Part shown: positions 32,891-43,139 of the stretch, piece by piece
Layout of the letters: every line of letters starts with the position of its first letter
Position numbering within the stretch: position 1 is the first letter of the stretch
From: Leptolyngbya sp. Cla-17
Lineage (GTDB): Bacteria; Cyanobacteriota; Cyanobacteriia; Leptolyngbyales; Leptolyngbyaceae
Direction: 5' to 3'
Length of the DNA stretch: 64,000 bases
Assembly: GCF_016807185.1 (NCBI RefSeq)
Contig: NZ_JAEVYN010000002.1
Location: 2,083,367-2,147,366, forward strand
Translations under genes and position numbers: made by a program
The notes under the pieces: generated by a model
The model's input: only the letters and a program-made list of their open reading frames with translations
Database searches by the model: none
What the model was told of the DNA's origin: nothing

Positions 32891-35800
32891 TTATTTAATA
32901 GTGGTTGATGCGGCTGTGCTGCACTGTAGCATTTGATGCTGATCGCTCTCACTTAAACTTGGGCGAGGAATGTGAATACTGAAGGTCGTTCCGGCCCCAG
33001 GGGTAGATATACATAGCAGTTGCCCCCGATGCTTTTCTACAACAATATGATAGCTAATTGACAGCCCTAGCCCCGTACCTTTACCAACTGGCTTAGTGGT
33101 AAAAAAGGTATCAAAAATTCGCTGCTGCACTTCGTTTGACATTCCCGGACCATTGTCAGAAATGTGAATGGTTACATAGTTGCGATCGCTCACTTCAGTA
33201 CGAATTTTGATGGTACTTGGTTGGCCCTGGAGCGATCCAGTCGGTGTCTGTTTAGAGTCATCTAGTGCATCGATCGAATTAACTAAGATATTCATAAATA
33301 CTTGATTGAGCTGTCCAGCAAAGCATTCAACCAACGGTAAATTGCCGTACTCTTTGATGATTTCAATAGCAGGGCGATCAGGGCTAGCTTTCAGCTTGTG
33401 CTGCAAAATCAAGAGCGTGCTGTCAATCCCTTCGTGCAGATCAACGGGTTTAAACGCTGCCTCGTCCACCCTAGAGAAATTTCGTAGTGATAGCACAATT
33501 TGCCGGATGCGATCAGCTCCTACTTTCATCGAACTCAACATTTTGGGCAGATCTTCGACGAGAAACTCTAAGTCAATTGTTTCTGCCGCCGCTTGAATAA
33601 CCGGATTGGGTTGGGAGTGCTGCTGTTGATACAGCTCTAGCATATGCAGCAGATCGCTCACGTACTCATTCGTATGGGTCAAGTTTCCGTAGATGAAGTT
33701 AACTGGATTGTTAATTTCGTGAGCAATGCCAGCAGCGAGTTGCCCTAGGCTAGACATCTTTTCGGTCTGAACTAGTTGCGCTTGGGTTTGCTTTAGGTTG
33801 TGTAATGCCTGTTCAAGCTGCTGGGCTTGTTGTTGGAGTTGGCTTTCTGACTGCTGAAGCGCTATATTTTTTTGCTCTAATGCTTGAGAGTGGGTGTGCA
33901 AGTTTGTGTAGAGGTTGGCATTTTCGATTGAAATAGCGACCTGAGAAGTTAACAACCGCAAAACTTCTAAGCGATTGGGAGTAAACGCCCCAATGGTGAG
34001 ATTGTTTTCTAAATACAAAACCCCTGCTAACTTACCTTGATGGATGATTGGCATACAGAGAATTGATTTAGCTTGATGTAAGAGAACGTAGGGATCTGCG
34101 GTGAATGTCCCTTCGTTTGCGGCATCATATAACACTAAGTCTTCTTTTGTCCGTTTCACATAGTGAATGAGAGCGATCGGCAAAGTTTGGCTTGTTTCTA
34201 GTGCGATCGCGTCTACTAACTTTAATTCTGTTTGTTCAACTGATCCCTCCGCCACCACCATTGAACGCCCTGCTTGCTCCAACACTAAGGCACCGCGCTG
34301 CGCTCCGGCATTTTCAATCACAATTTGCATTAATGTATCTAGCAAATTGTTGAGACGAATTTCGCTCGACAGTGCTTGGGAGGCTTTGATAACCGTTGTT
34401 AAGTCGAGTGCCGCAGCTACTCCTGTCGTAGAACGATTGGATGTGACATCAAATTGGTTAGATTCTCTAGTTTCCCCTTGAAAAAACTGTGAAAATCTAG
34501 CTTTCAAGTCTTTCGCTTTACCTCTAGCAGCACACTTGCAGTAAAGGTTATAAGCTTCCTCAAAGTGTCCTTTGGCAGTGGCATAGCCTTCTAGACAATA
34601 CAGTTCTCCCAAATACTCATTTGCCAGAGCTTCTAGCAAGACATATTCGTGTGCTCTAGCATGCCAAATGGTCTTTAAATAGTAAATGGTTGCCTTTTCA
34701 GGGTCTGAGTCAACGCGGGCTAGTTCTGCTTCAACGAGTGAGTAATACGAGTAGAAATTATCAGGAGTTAGCTTTGCCCAAGAGTCCAATCGTTTCAGGT
34801 TAGATTCTAGCTTTGTGCGATAGTTTTGCTTGTCTTTAATATCTGTAGTCCAGTGGTAGAGACGAGCACAACAAATTGCATAGTAATGATATAGCAGAAC
34901 ATGGAATAAGAGGTTTCCGGCAGCACCCGCTACAAAAATGGGTTCGATGTATTGGAAGTTTTCAAACCCAGTCTGGTAGTCGCCAAAGAGTGTATTCATG
35001 CTAGCCATTTCAGCTAGGGACTCACAAGCATCTGTATAGTTTCCTTCTGATTGATAGCTTTTAATAATCGCATTCATGTCGATTGGGTCAACCGGAATAT
35101 CCATCAATTGATGATGGAGCGATCGCCGAATCCTTGCTTGACCCAACTCTAAGGGCACATATTCTTTGCAAAAATCATGCCAGACTTTGCACTGTTCAGC
35201 AATATAAACATAGTCTTTACCTTGCACCAAACTGGCAATATATTTCCCCATTAGGGCGTAGCTAGAGTACTGCAAATCGCCATTGTTTTGACAAAGCAAA
35301 AAGGTTTCATGGAGCCGCTTTTCAGTCAGTTCAATGGGATGCTTCCAGCTTAAGCACATTTCATAGGTCAGCATTTGCGTGCGACCTTTGACATATAAGT
35401 CGTGAAAGCGATCGGCGAGGGTCAACGATAGTTCGCCATAGCTAAATGAGAGTTGCGACTCTCCTCGCAAACCAGTAATCACCCCAAACCAGGCAAGCGC
35501 CATACTCGATTGAGGTGTAATGCCAAAATCAAGAATTCGTCGGACACTTCTACTAATAATCAACTCTAGAATGTCTGGATAAGCGAAGTAAGAGCTAAAA
35601 ATCGCTCGTTCGTAGAGACGAGCAATCAGAATTTCTTGCTCTCCAGCTTTTTCAAGTGCTTTAAACTGTTGAATATTTTCTGGTCGTCGCAGTTCTACCT
35701 TTAACGTTTCTGCTTCTTGTTGAGCAGTTTCAATATCGGTAGGAACATCAATGCCGAATAGTCGTAGTCCTTTGGTTGCTTCTAAATAAGACTCGGCAGC

Positions 35801-38374
35801 CTGACCCGCAGATTGAAGCACCTCGCTATACTTTTCATAGCATTTTGCCTTCTCGTGCTGGGTTTTCACTTGTTCAATCAGAGACTCAAAAGCATTGCTG
35901 GCGGCATCAATATCACTAGAAATTGCCAGCAATTCTGCATAGTTTAGCCCTAAATCATAAGCAGTTTCATAGTGGTTTTGCCAGCAGTTTTTGGGTAAAA
36001 GCTGGGTTGCCGTCGCGAAATAGTTTAGGGCAGATTCGTAAGCACTCGATGCTTTGGCTTTTTTTCCTGCTGTGAGGTTAAGCGTTGCTAGATGATAGCG
36101 CTCAACGGGATCGGTCATTAAAGCTTGACCAATATTAATCTGATTAACAATATCAAAGATTTTTTCGTCCAGCTCTGTAGCAGAGGTGCTGTTGAGCAGT
36201 AGCCGCCCAATGTTGAGGTGAATGGCTTGTTTATCAGTATCAGGAATGAGGGTATAAGCAGACTGCTGGACTCGATCGTGGAGAAACTTATAACAAACAG
36301 GAAACTCTGGCTTGACCAGAAAGTCACTGCCACTCTGAGCAGATGCTTGAACGACTTTGAATCGATCGTCGATCGCCAAAATCAGCGATTCCTGAACAGC
36401 CCTCCAAAGCGCGATCGCGGTAACAGACTGCGATCGCTGATAAACAACAGCTAGTGTTTTCAAGTCGAATCGATTACCAATGCAGGCAGCAAGTTGCAAA
36501 ACATGCTGGGTTTCAGATGACAACTTCTGCATCTTTTTCGTCATCAGTTCGACCACATTGTCGGTTGACTGCATGTCTCTGATGGCATCCAAGTCCCACT
36601 GCCAACCACCCCGGTCCCAGTCAAACTGAAGCAAGTCTTCTTCGTAGATAGCCTGGAGAAATTGATTGACGAAAAAGGGATTGCCACCAGTCTTTTGAAA
36701 CAGCAGTGCGGCTAACGGCTCAACTTTTTTAGCGGTGCAGCTGAGTGTATCTTGAACCAATTGCTTCAAATGGCTCAGTTCCAGCGGCTTCAGCAGAATT
36801 TCGCTAACGGTTGCTCCGGCTCGTTTAATTTGCTCGATCGTCAACGTCAGGGGATGAGTAGAACTGACCTCATTATCTCGATAAGACCCAAGTAGGAGTA
36901 AATATTGGGTCGTTGGGTCAGTGACTAACAACTGCAATAGTTTTAGGGTCGCGGCATCCGCCCATTGCAAATCGTCCAGAAAGAGTGCGAGCGGATGATC
37001 AACACTGGCAAGGACGCGAACAAAATCTCGAAAAACCAAGTTAAAGCGGTTTTGGGCATCGGCGGGTGCTAGGGGCTTGAGCGCAGGCTGTTGCCCGACG
37101 ATGAGTTCCACTTCAGGGATCACGTCGATCATGACCTGTCCATTTGCGCCAAATGCGGCTGACAGCTTTTCTTTCCACAGGGCGACGTTGGCTTCACTTT
37201 CACTTAAAAGCTGCCGGATCAGTTCTTGAAATGCTTGAATCAAGGAGGCGTAGGGAATATCTCGCTTGAACTGGTCGAATTTGCCCGAAATAAAATAGCC
37301 TCGCTGCCGCAAAATTGGCTTATGAATTTCATTGACCAGTGCAGATTTGCCAATTCCAGAGTAGCCGGATACGAGCATTAATTCCGTGCTACCGTGACTG
37401 ACCCGTTCAAACACGGTTAGCAGATCGGCGACCTGCTGTGTCCGACCATACAGCTTTTGGGGGATATGAAATTGTCCAGATATATCCTGCTGCCCCAACT
37501 CAAACGGTTCGACCTTGCCCGTCGTTTGTAGCTGTAATAAACAAGTGGCTAAATCGGCTTTCAGTCCTAGGGCACTTTGGTAGCGGTTTTCGGCTGCTTT
37601 CTGGAGCAGTTTCATCACAATGTCAGAAACAGCGGCAGGAATGGCGGCGTTAACCTCGATCGCTGCGATCGGTGCTTTTGCGAGATGGCAATGTACTAAT
37701 TCCATCGGGTCGGTTGCTAAAAACGGCAATTGCCCAGTCAGCATTTCGTAAAGGGTGACACCTAAGGAGTAAAAGTCAGTGCGATAGTCGATCGCGCGGT
37801 TCATTCGTCCCGTTTGTTCGGGAGACAGGTATGCCAATGTCCCTTCCAACAGACTGAAGTGATTGATTGAGGGATTTTCTCTAGGCAACAAGGAAGCAAT
37901 GCCAAAATCGGCAATCTTTGACTGCCCAGAGTGGGCATTCATAATAATGTTTCTGGGATTAATATCTTTATGAATAATATGGCGCTTGTGGAGTTCGCCG
38001 AGGGTTTCTGCTACCTGAAGGGCGATCTTGAGTACTTCTTGAAGGGGAAGGGTTGCGGTAGTCATGATGTCCTTCAAAGCGCAACCCCCAAAGTCTTCCA
38101 TAACTAGAGATAGCGTGTGGTGTTCGCGTTCTAGAGCATAGGGTTTGACAATGCCGGGTAAGTCCAAGCCTCTAGCAATGTCATATTCATGCTTAAGTGT
38201 GGCTAAGGCTTCTGGCGTTGGGCGATCGCTACTGAACGTTTTAATAATCACAGGGCTGCTATCACCGATTCTCAGTCCTCGATAGATGATGGTTCGAGTG
38301 CCTTGATAAAGGGTTTCTAATATTGAATAGCCTGCAATACAGGTCGTCATACGTTCACACGATGGGGTTGACAT
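32891..38374 (-). CDS. Ser/Thr kinase-AAA ATPase-GAF-histidine kinase giant sensor
   Basis: The frame is open to a TTG at 38449 (1852 codons). The ATG at 38374, with GGGAAAG seven bases upstream, is a better start, and ATG 38350 is also possible. Numbering from 38449: protein kinase domain (about 40-305) with IIHKDINPRNIIM and DFG; AAA-type ATPase (about 330-640) with Walker A GYSGIGKSALVNEI; a long helical-repeat region (about 760-1390); GAF (about 1405-1565); coiled coil; histidine kinase with GIAHEINNPVNFIYGNL and G boxes. This HstK-like dual kinase layout is typical of multicellular cyanobacteria. The C-terminal module matches the kinase at 3564-4955. Confidence 0.94.
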   Translation of the reverse strand: MSTPSCERMTTCIAGYSILETLYQGTRTIIYRGLRIGDSSPVIIKTFSSDRPTPEALATLKHEYDIARGLDLPGIVKPYALEREHHTLSLVMEDFGGCALKDIMTTATLPLQEVLKIALQVAETLGELHKRHIIHKDINPRNIIMNAHSGQSKIADFGIASLLPRENPSINHFSLLEGTLAYLSPEQTGRMNRAIDYRTDFYSLGVTLYEMLTGQLPFLATDPMELVHCHLAKAPIAAIEVNAAIPAAVSDIVMKLLQKAAENRYQSALGLKADLATCLLQLQTTGKVEPFELGQQDISGQFHIPQKLYGRTQQVADLLTVFERVSHGSTELMLVSGYSGIGKSALVNEIHKPILRQRGYFISGKFDQFKRDIPYASLIQAFQELIRQLLSESEANVALWKEKLSAAFGANGQVMIDVIPEVELIVGQQPALKPLAPADAQNRFNLVFRDFVRVLASVDHPLALFLDDLQWADAATLKLLQLLVTDPTTQYLLLLGSYRDNEVSSTHPLTLTIEQIKRAGATVSEILLKPLELSHLKQLVQDTLSCTAKKVEPLAALLFQKTGGNPFFVNQFLQAIYEEDLLQFDWDRGGWQWDLDAIRDMQSTDNVVELMTKKMQKLSSETQHVLQLAACIGNRFDLKTLAVVYQRSQSVTAIALWRAVQESLILAIDDRFKVVQASAQSGSDFLVKPEFPVCYKFLHDRVQQSAYTLIPDTDKQAIHLNIGRLLLNSTSATELDEKIFDIVNQINIGQALMTDPVERYHLATLNLTAGKKAKASSAYESALNYFATATQLLPKNCWQNHYETAYDLGLNYAELLAISSDIDAASNAFESLIEQVKTQHEKAKCYEKYSEVLQSAGQAAESYLEATKGLRLFGIDVPTDIETAQQEAETLKVELRRPENIQQFKALEKAGEQEILIARLYERAIFSSYFAYPDILELIISRSVRRILDFGITPQSSMALAWFGVITGLRGESQLSFSYGELSLTLADRFHDLYVKGRTQMLTYEMCLSWKHPIELTEKRLHETFLLCQNNGDLQYSSYALMGKYIASLVQGKDYVYIAEQCKVWHDFCKEYVPLELGQARIRRSLHHQLMDIPVDPIDMNAIIKSYQSEGNYTDACESLAEMASMNTLFGDYQTGFENFQYIEPIFVAGAAGNLLFHVLLYHYYAICCARLYHWTTDIKDKQNYRTKLESNLKRLDSWAKLTPDNFYSYYSLVEAELARVDSDPEKATIYYLKTIWHARAHEYVLLEALANEYLGELYCLEGYATAKGHFEEAYNLYCKCAARGKAKDLKARFSQFFQGETRESNQFDVTSNRSTTGVAAALDLTTVIKASQALSSEIRLNNLLDTLMQIVIENAGAQRGALVLEQAGRSMVVAEGSVEQTELKLVDAIALETSQTLPIALIHYVKRTKEDLVLYDAANEGTFTADPYVLLHQAKSILCMPIIHQGKLAGVLYLENNLTIGAFTPNRLEVLRLLTSQVAISIENANLYTNLHTHSQALEQKNIALQQSESQLQQQAQQLEQALHNLKQTQAQLVQTEKMSSLGQLAAGIAHEINNPVNFIYGNLTHTNEYVSDLLHMLELYQQQHSQPNPVIQAAAETIDLEFLVEDLPKMLSSMKVGADRIRQIVLSLRNFSRVDEAAFKPVDLHEGIDSTLLILQHKLKASPDRPAIEIIKEYGNLPLVECFAGQLNQVFMNILVNSIDALDDSKQTPTGSLQGQPSTIKIRTEVSDRNYVTIHISDNGPGMSNEVQQRIFDTFFTTKPVGKGTGLGLSISYHIVVEKHRGQLLCISTPGAGTTFSIHIPRPSLSESDQHQMLQCSTAASTTIK

Positions 38375-38550
38375 GACTAGCTTTCCCATCCCAACCGAAG
38401 CATGAACAAATCCAGCCAATTCTTGAGCATTTTGGCGGATGCGTTGCAAATCTTTTTATGTGGACAAAAAGATAAATAGAGAAACTAAACAAAGGATTGA
38501 AAGCGAAAGGATGATGCCGCTTGAGAATCTCCGCCAGACCGCCCCACGCG

Positions 38551-39408
38551 TTATTTGCGGGTGAGGATGCCAGCCGGACGAAATCGCAACACTAGTATCG
38601 CCAATGCAAACACAATGGTTTGGGCAAACTCTTGACTGGAAAAGAGCGCAAATAGAGTCTCCGAGCCGCCAATTAAAAAGCTACCAATTAAGGTGCCGCC
38701 CAAAATTTGCCCCACTCCGCCAACGGTCACTACAAAAAAAGACCGAACCAGATAAATATTGCCAATGTAGGGATCAACGCTGAGGGTCGGACTAAGCAAG
38801 GCACCAGCGAACCCCGCTAGGCAGGCACCGGCAACGAACACCCCTTTATACATCAGTCCAATGTTTAAGCCTAATAAACTCGCCACCTCACGGTTTTGAA
38901 TCATGGCGCGAATTTTGATACCTAAAGTGGTGCGATATAAGACGATCGCGCTGCCACCAATCACCATCAGAGAAACCGCTGCAATCAGCGATCGATAGGC
39001 TGGCAGCACCACTTGCCCAATCGTCAAGCTGCCGGGTAAGGGATTCACCACACTCCGCAAATCGGTGCCAAAGACAATTTTGATCAGTTCTGTTGTGACC
39101 AAGAAAAAGCCCCAGGTAATCAGCAATGTCTCCACCGGGCGATCGTAAAAGTAGCGGATCAGCGTGTGTTCTAAGATTAAACCCACCAATCCCACGCCCA
39201 GGGTCGCTAGCAGCACTGCCAAAAAAAAGGGCACATGCCCTAACGATGTGGCGGCCCAAGTGAAATAGGCTCCCAGCGTGAGCAGAGCACCGTGCCCCAT
39301 ATTGATTACGCCAATCAGACCAAAGATGATTGCCAAGCCAAATGCTGCCAACGCCAGAATCAGGGTGAGGGAAAGCACATCCACGAAAATGCTGATGACT
39401 GAGTTCAT
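38551..39408 (-). CDS. ABC transporter permease, LivH/UrtB type
   Basis: 285 residues from the ATG at 39408; the frame is open to a GTG at 39438. Eight or so membrane helices are present, and the family segment FGLIGVINMGHGALLTLGAY marks it as a branched-chain-amino-acid/urea/amide permease. It is the last gene of the leftward arm, after the substrate-binding protein and the nitrilase. The partner permease and both ATPases lie on the rightward arm. The transported substrate is probably a small amide, urea or a related compound, given the adjacent hydrolase. Confidence 0.9.
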   Translation of the reverse strand: MNSVISIFVDVLSLTLILALAAFGLAIIFGLIGVINMGHGALLTLGAYFTWAATSLGHVPFFLAVLLATLGVGLVGLILEHTLIRYFYDRPVETLLITWGFFLVTTELIKIVFGTDLRSVVNPLPGSLTIGQVVLPAYRSLIAAVSLMVIGGSAIVLYRTTLGIKIRAMIQNREVASLLGLNIGLMYKGVFVAGACLAGFAGALLSPTLSVDPYIGNIYLVRSFFVVTVGGVGQILGGTLIGSFLIGGSETLFALFSSQEFAQTIVFALAILVLRFRPAGILTRK

Positions 39409-39548
39409 GCAGTGAAGGAAAAGTGTGAGTATGGGCACCCGCAGAGGCAGAGCCTATGGCCGTTGAGCGGTGGCGCGATCGCCCCACAATGACTGTAAAG
39501 CTCTGCTCCTACGCGATCGTTAATAGTGCAGCTCTGCAATGTTAGGTT

Positions 39549-40838
39549 CTAAGCAAGCGGTAGCTTACACCGGGCAGGCTGGGGTTCCACTGCCTGAAAT
39601 GATTGCACCTCTTCAAACATATCGTTCACACTGGTCCAGCCTGCCCGTACCTTCATCAAGTAAGACGGCAAAACCAATTGATGATCGTCTGCTCGCATGG
39701 TGACTTTGCCTTGAGGCGCATCGTCAAACGTCATGCCTTTCAGCCCTTCTCGAATCGCATCCGTATTGACTGCACCCGATTTTTGAATGGCTTTAGCAAC
39801 CATGTGTGCGGCGTTATACATCCCCACTCCAACGGTGTTCATCAGCGCCGCCTGACCAAACTTGGCTCGAAATTTCTCCAGAAAGGCTTTATTGTTAGGC
39901 TCTTTGATAGTCATAAAGTAGTCAAAACTGACATAGGTTCCAGCAGACACCTCTGGACCTAGACCACTGGTAACGACTTCCTCATCGTCCACTGTCCATA
40001 GCACTACGTCTTTATTCATGCCTGCTGCGTGCATTTGCTTGCGGAAGTTCACCGTATCGCTGCCCGTCAAGCTATGAAAGACGATATCCGGCTTGGCAGC
40101 ACGGATATCTCGCAGTACTGATTCATATTGTGGAGTGTTGAACGGGATGTAAACCTCACCCACAACACTGCCGCCCAGTTCTTTCAGTTTTTGTTTTGTC
40201 ACTTGATTAGTCACTCTTGGCCAAGCATAGTCTGAACCAATCATGAAAAACTTTTTGCCGAACGTTGTGATCATATATTCCAGGTGGGGCCACACCTGCT
40301 GGGTCGGTTCGGGACCGAACATAAACATATTTTTGTTGCAAACGCCCGGATAGTATTCTTTCTCCTGACCTTCGTACCAGGTTGGGTAGAGCAGAATTTT
40401 ATTAGCACTGGCGACCACAGGTCCGGCAGCATTGCGCTCAGCGCTGCTAAATGTGCCTGCCAGAAAATCAACGTTGTCTTGGCGAATGAGGCGATTGGCT
40501 TGCTCAACCACAATCCGGGGTTCGGTTTTGGAGTCGCCTTCCACTACTTCCAGTTTGCGTCCCAGCACGCCTCCAGCCGCATTGATTTCATCTACCGCCA
40601 TTTTAAAGCCGGAGAGATGGGCTTTGCCGTAGACGGTCCAGGCTCCGGTCAAGGGAGAAATGACCCCAATTTTAATGGGAGGTCCGTCGGAGCCTGTACT
40701 AGGAGAACTACTTGTATTGGGTTCATTGGGCTTGGAGCAGGATGCTGCTGTTGCTGCCGTTGCACTTGCCAGTAGTGCATATCTCAAAGCACTGCGGCGG
40801 GAGATTAGAGAATTCCAAGGCTGTTGAGAGTTGCTCAT
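39549..40838 (-). CDS. ABC transporter substrate-binding protein (urea/short-chain amide type)
   Basis: 429 residues. The N-terminus SRRSALRYALLASATAATAA carries twin arginines and ends in a Cys that fits a lipobox (TAASC), so it may be a Tat-exported lipoprotein. The mature part is a type I periplasmic binding protein: IKIGVISPLTGAWTVYGKAH, GRKLEVVEGDSKTEP, and the LLYPTWYEGQEK segment seen in UrtA, FmdD and AmiC relatives. This suggests urea or amide binding rather than branched-chain amino acids. The nitrilase lies 46 bases upstream and the permease follows 140 bases downstream. Confidence 0.92.
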   Translation of the reverse strand: MSNSQQPWNSLISRRSALRYALLASATAATAASCSKPNEPNTSSSPSTGSDGPPIKIGVISPLTGAWTVYGKAHLSGFKMAVDEINAAGGVLGRKLEVVEGDSKTEPRIVVEQANRLIRQDNVDFLAGTFSSAERNAAGPVVASANKILLYPTWYEGQEKEYYPGVCNKNMFMFGPEPTQQVWPHLEYMITTFGKKFFMIGSDYAWPRVTNQVTKQKLKELGGSVVGEVYIPFNTPQYESVLRDIRAAKPDIVFHSLTGSDTVNFRKQMHAAGMNKDVVLWTVDDEEVVTSGLGPEVSAGTYVSFDYFMTIKEPNNKAFLEKFRAKFGQAALMNTVGVGMYNAAHMVAKAIQKSGAVNTDAIREGLKGMTFDDAPQGKVTMRADDHQLVLPSYLMKVRAGWTSVNDMFEEVQSFQAVEPQPARCKLPLA

Positions 40839-40884
40839 TTGTTCCTCGCGGGTTGAAAGGGAATAGTGGTTGATTGAGCGCGCA

Positions 40885-41769
40885 TTAATACCAACCAGGA
40901 GTGGTCTTTGTGCCTAGCATTTCGTCGTAAACATCAGTGCGGCGATCGCGCAATACCTGGTTATACTCGTTCCAGTTCCGCTTGCGACGAGCATCTGCCA
41001 GATTCACTTCGGCATAAATGATTTCCTCCTGATCGGGGCTAGCGGGTCCAGCAATGGGCCAGCCGGTATAGCTAACAATCACGCTCTGACCGTTAAAGAG
41101 CTGTCCTCGCTCCACGCCGACGCGATCGGCCGCCGCAACAAAGACGGAGTTTGAGTGAGCTGCTGCCATTGTCAAAATCGTTGCCATCGCTTCTCGCTTT
41201 TGGTCTTGCCCTGGAATGGGCACCCAGTTAGTTGGAACGCAAATGATGTCGGCTCCTTGGAGCGCACAGAGGCGGTAGCTTTCGGGAAACCAACCGTCAT
41301 AGCAAATAAAGCTGCCAATGCGTCCGATTTCAGTTTTAAACACAGGAAACCCTAAATTTCCGGGTTCAAAAAACAGATTTTCTTCATTCCACAAATGCAC
41401 CTTACGAAACGTGCCGATGTAGCCTGCTGGACCGATAATCACCGCTGAATTGTAAAGGGTTGAGCCGTCCTGCTCATTGATACCAGCTACCACATATACC
41501 TTCAGTTCAGCAGCAACTTCTGCCCATGCCTGACAGGTCGATCCCGCTGGAATTGCTTCAGATAAGGCAAAGGCTTCCTCCCGATCTTTAAAGACATAGC
41601 CAGAGTTACACAATTCTGGTAACACAATTAAGTTTGCGCCCTGAGTTGCTGCTTGCCGAATCAAGTCGATGCTATGAGCCACATTTTTAGCTTTCTCACC
41701 CACGATCGGCTCCATCTGGATACAGGCAACCTTAATCACACTCTCATTTCGCCCTGTTCGATGATCCAT
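40885..41769 (-). CDS. Carbon-nitrogen hydrolase (nitrilase superfamily)
   Basis: 294 residues from the ATG at 41769, which has AGAAAG upstream; the frame is open to a TTG at 41820. The catalytic triad is complete: Glu52 in LPELCNSGY, Lys123 in FRKVHLWNEE and Cys156 in FICYDGWFPES. Members hydrolyse nitriles, amides or N-carbamoyl compounds to release ammonia. It is the first gene of an arm encoding an amide/urea-type binding protein and permease, so it probably acts on what that system imports. It differs from the AmiE-type amidase at 61137-62222, so the window has two amide-type hydrolases. Confidence 0.92.
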   Translation of the reverse strand: MDHRTGRNESVIKVACIQMEPIVGEKAKNVAHSIDLIRQAATQGANLIVLPELCNSGYVFKDREEAFALSEAIPAGSTCQAWAEVAAELKVYVVAGINEQDGSTLYNSAVIIGPAGYIGTFRKVHLWNEENLFFEPGNLGFPVFKTEIGRIGSFICYDGWFPESYRLCALQGADIICVPTNWVPIPGQDQKREAMATILTMAAAHSNSVFVAAADRVGVERGQLFNGQSVIVSYTGWPIAGPASPDQEEIIYAEVNLADARRKRNWNEYNQVLRDRRTDVYDEMLGTKTTPGWY

Positions 41770-42098
41770 ATTCTTTCTCGACAATAAATCTGAGATCACA
41801 CTAGAGGCGATGCCTATCAATCATTTAACGATACTCTTGATGCAATCTATCAAGCACCTGAGAGTTTACTTTCGATTTTTGATTGCGAGGACATCCCGTC
41901 CTCCATTCTTCCCTGATACAAAGATCAGTAGCTCACTACGGCTCTGGTGTTTTACCAGCAATACTCGATTATTCAAGTGTTAAAGCCTTACAATTGAAGC
42001 GCAAATTGTAAGCACTGCAAAGGTAGCCGTCACATAGGTTGCTTGACCGCCTTAATTGCGTCCGTTGAAATGCATTGCCTCTAGGTTTAGATTTAGCC
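41770..42098. promoter_or_regulatory. Divergent promoter region of the amide/urea transporter arms
   Basis: It separates the nitrilase-binding protein-permease arm from the permease-ATPase arm. CTTACAATT (41987-41995) and AATTGTAAG (42004-42012) form a perfect 9-base inverted repeat with an 8-base spacer, which fits a dimeric operator. GAGGAC/GTCCTC pairs across 41887-41903 and resembles an interspersed hairpin. No coding frame is credible. Confidence 0.6.
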
Positions 42099-43139
42099 AT
42101 GCCACATTTTGCAGAAAGACTAGCAGCACAGTTGCAGAGACGTTGGGGCGATCGCCCATTAAGTTCGGAACTGGGTCTTGCCGTGCTGGTATTTTTGGGA
42201 TTGGGGCTGCTGCCGCTGTTTATATCGGGCTATGTCGTCTATATTCTGCCTCAATACATGCTGTTTGGTGTGTTAGCGATGTCGCTGGCCTTGCTCTGGG
42301 GATTTGTGGGCATTCTCAGCTTTGGGCAGGGAGCCCTTTTTGCTTTGGGGGCTTACACGATGGGTCTAACGATGAAGCTGGGGCAGACTGTCATCCCTTC
42401 CGCTTATCTGGGGTTAGCGCTGAGTCTGGTGGTGGGAGCGTTGCTGTCAGGGGCGATCGGCTATTTCTTGTTTAGTGCGGGTGTGCGCGACACCTATTTT
42501 GTCATTGTCACGCTGGCGCTTTCCATTGTCGTAGAGCAAATTGCTGTGAGTCAATCGGCTTTGACGGGCGGCTTTAACGGTTTATTTATCGATCGCATGG
42601 GGCTGAATTTAGGACCACTCGGCACTCTCGATTTGTCTAGCGATCGCGCACTTTACTATTTTGTGCTGCCGATCGCCATCCTGCTATATGGGCTGCTGTA
42701 TGGGCTGACCCATGCCAAATTCGGTAAGGTGCTGGTCGGCATTCGTGAGAATGAAGACCGTACACTCTCCCTCGGCTTCAACACCTGGGTCTACAAGACG
42801 CTTGCCTTTACGGTTTCGGGTGCCGTTGCCAGTTTGGCCGGAGCCATTTACGGCACCGCTGCCAACTTTGTTGCTCCCTCTTTAGCAGGCGTTTTGTTTT
42901 CGACTGAGGTTGTGGTTTGGGTTGCCATTAGTGGCCGAAGCAACCTGCTGGGCGCTTTTTTGGGTGGCACGCTCGTCTCCTCCCTGTCGAACTATCTCAG
43001 TACCGTGACACCGAAATACTGGCAGCTACTGCTAGGAATTTTGTTCATTGCAACGATCGTTTATTTTAAGGGTGGCGTTGCTGGGGCGCTGGCTCAGATC
43101 CCAGTTTGGCGACGGAGGCATCTCAAACACGATGGCTGA
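42099..43139 (+). CDS. ABC transporter permease, LivM/UrtC type
   Basis: 346 residues from the ATG at 42099; the frame is open to a TTG at 42075. About ten hydrophobic segments are present, with the family sequence LLWGFVGILSFGQGALFALG and the cytoplasmic coupling region GKVLVGIRENEDRTLSLGF. It pairs with the permease at 38551-39408 to form the membrane channel. It overlaps the first ATPase gene by eight bases, which indicates translational coupling. Confidence 0.92.
   Translation: MPHFAERLAAQLQRRWGDRPLSSELGLAVLVFLGLGLLPLFISGYVVYILPQYMLFGVLAMSLALLWGFVGILSFGQGALFALGAYTMGLTMKLGQTVIPSAYLGLALSLVVGALLSGAIGYFLFSAGVRDTYFVIVTLALSIVVEQIAVSQSALTGGFNGLFIDRMGLNLGPLGTLDLSSDRALYYFVLPIAILLYGLLYGLTHAKFGKVLVGIRENEDRTLSLGFNTWVYKTLAFTVSGAVASLAGAIYGTAANFVAPSLAGVLFSTEVVVWVAISGRSNLLGAFLGGTLVSSLSNYLSTVTPKYWQLLLGILFIATIVYFKGGVAGALAQIPVWRRRHLKHDG

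Noticed and set aside
32728..32952. 74-codon reverse frame overlapping the giant kinase 3' end
   Set aside because: It is in another frame of the well-supported kinase gene over its first part and shows no recognisable motif.
41887..41903. CRISPR-like or repeat array suggested by the GAGGAC/GTCCTC hairpin
   Set aside because: Only one copy is present in the spacer and no regularly spaced repeats occur here or elsewhere in the window.
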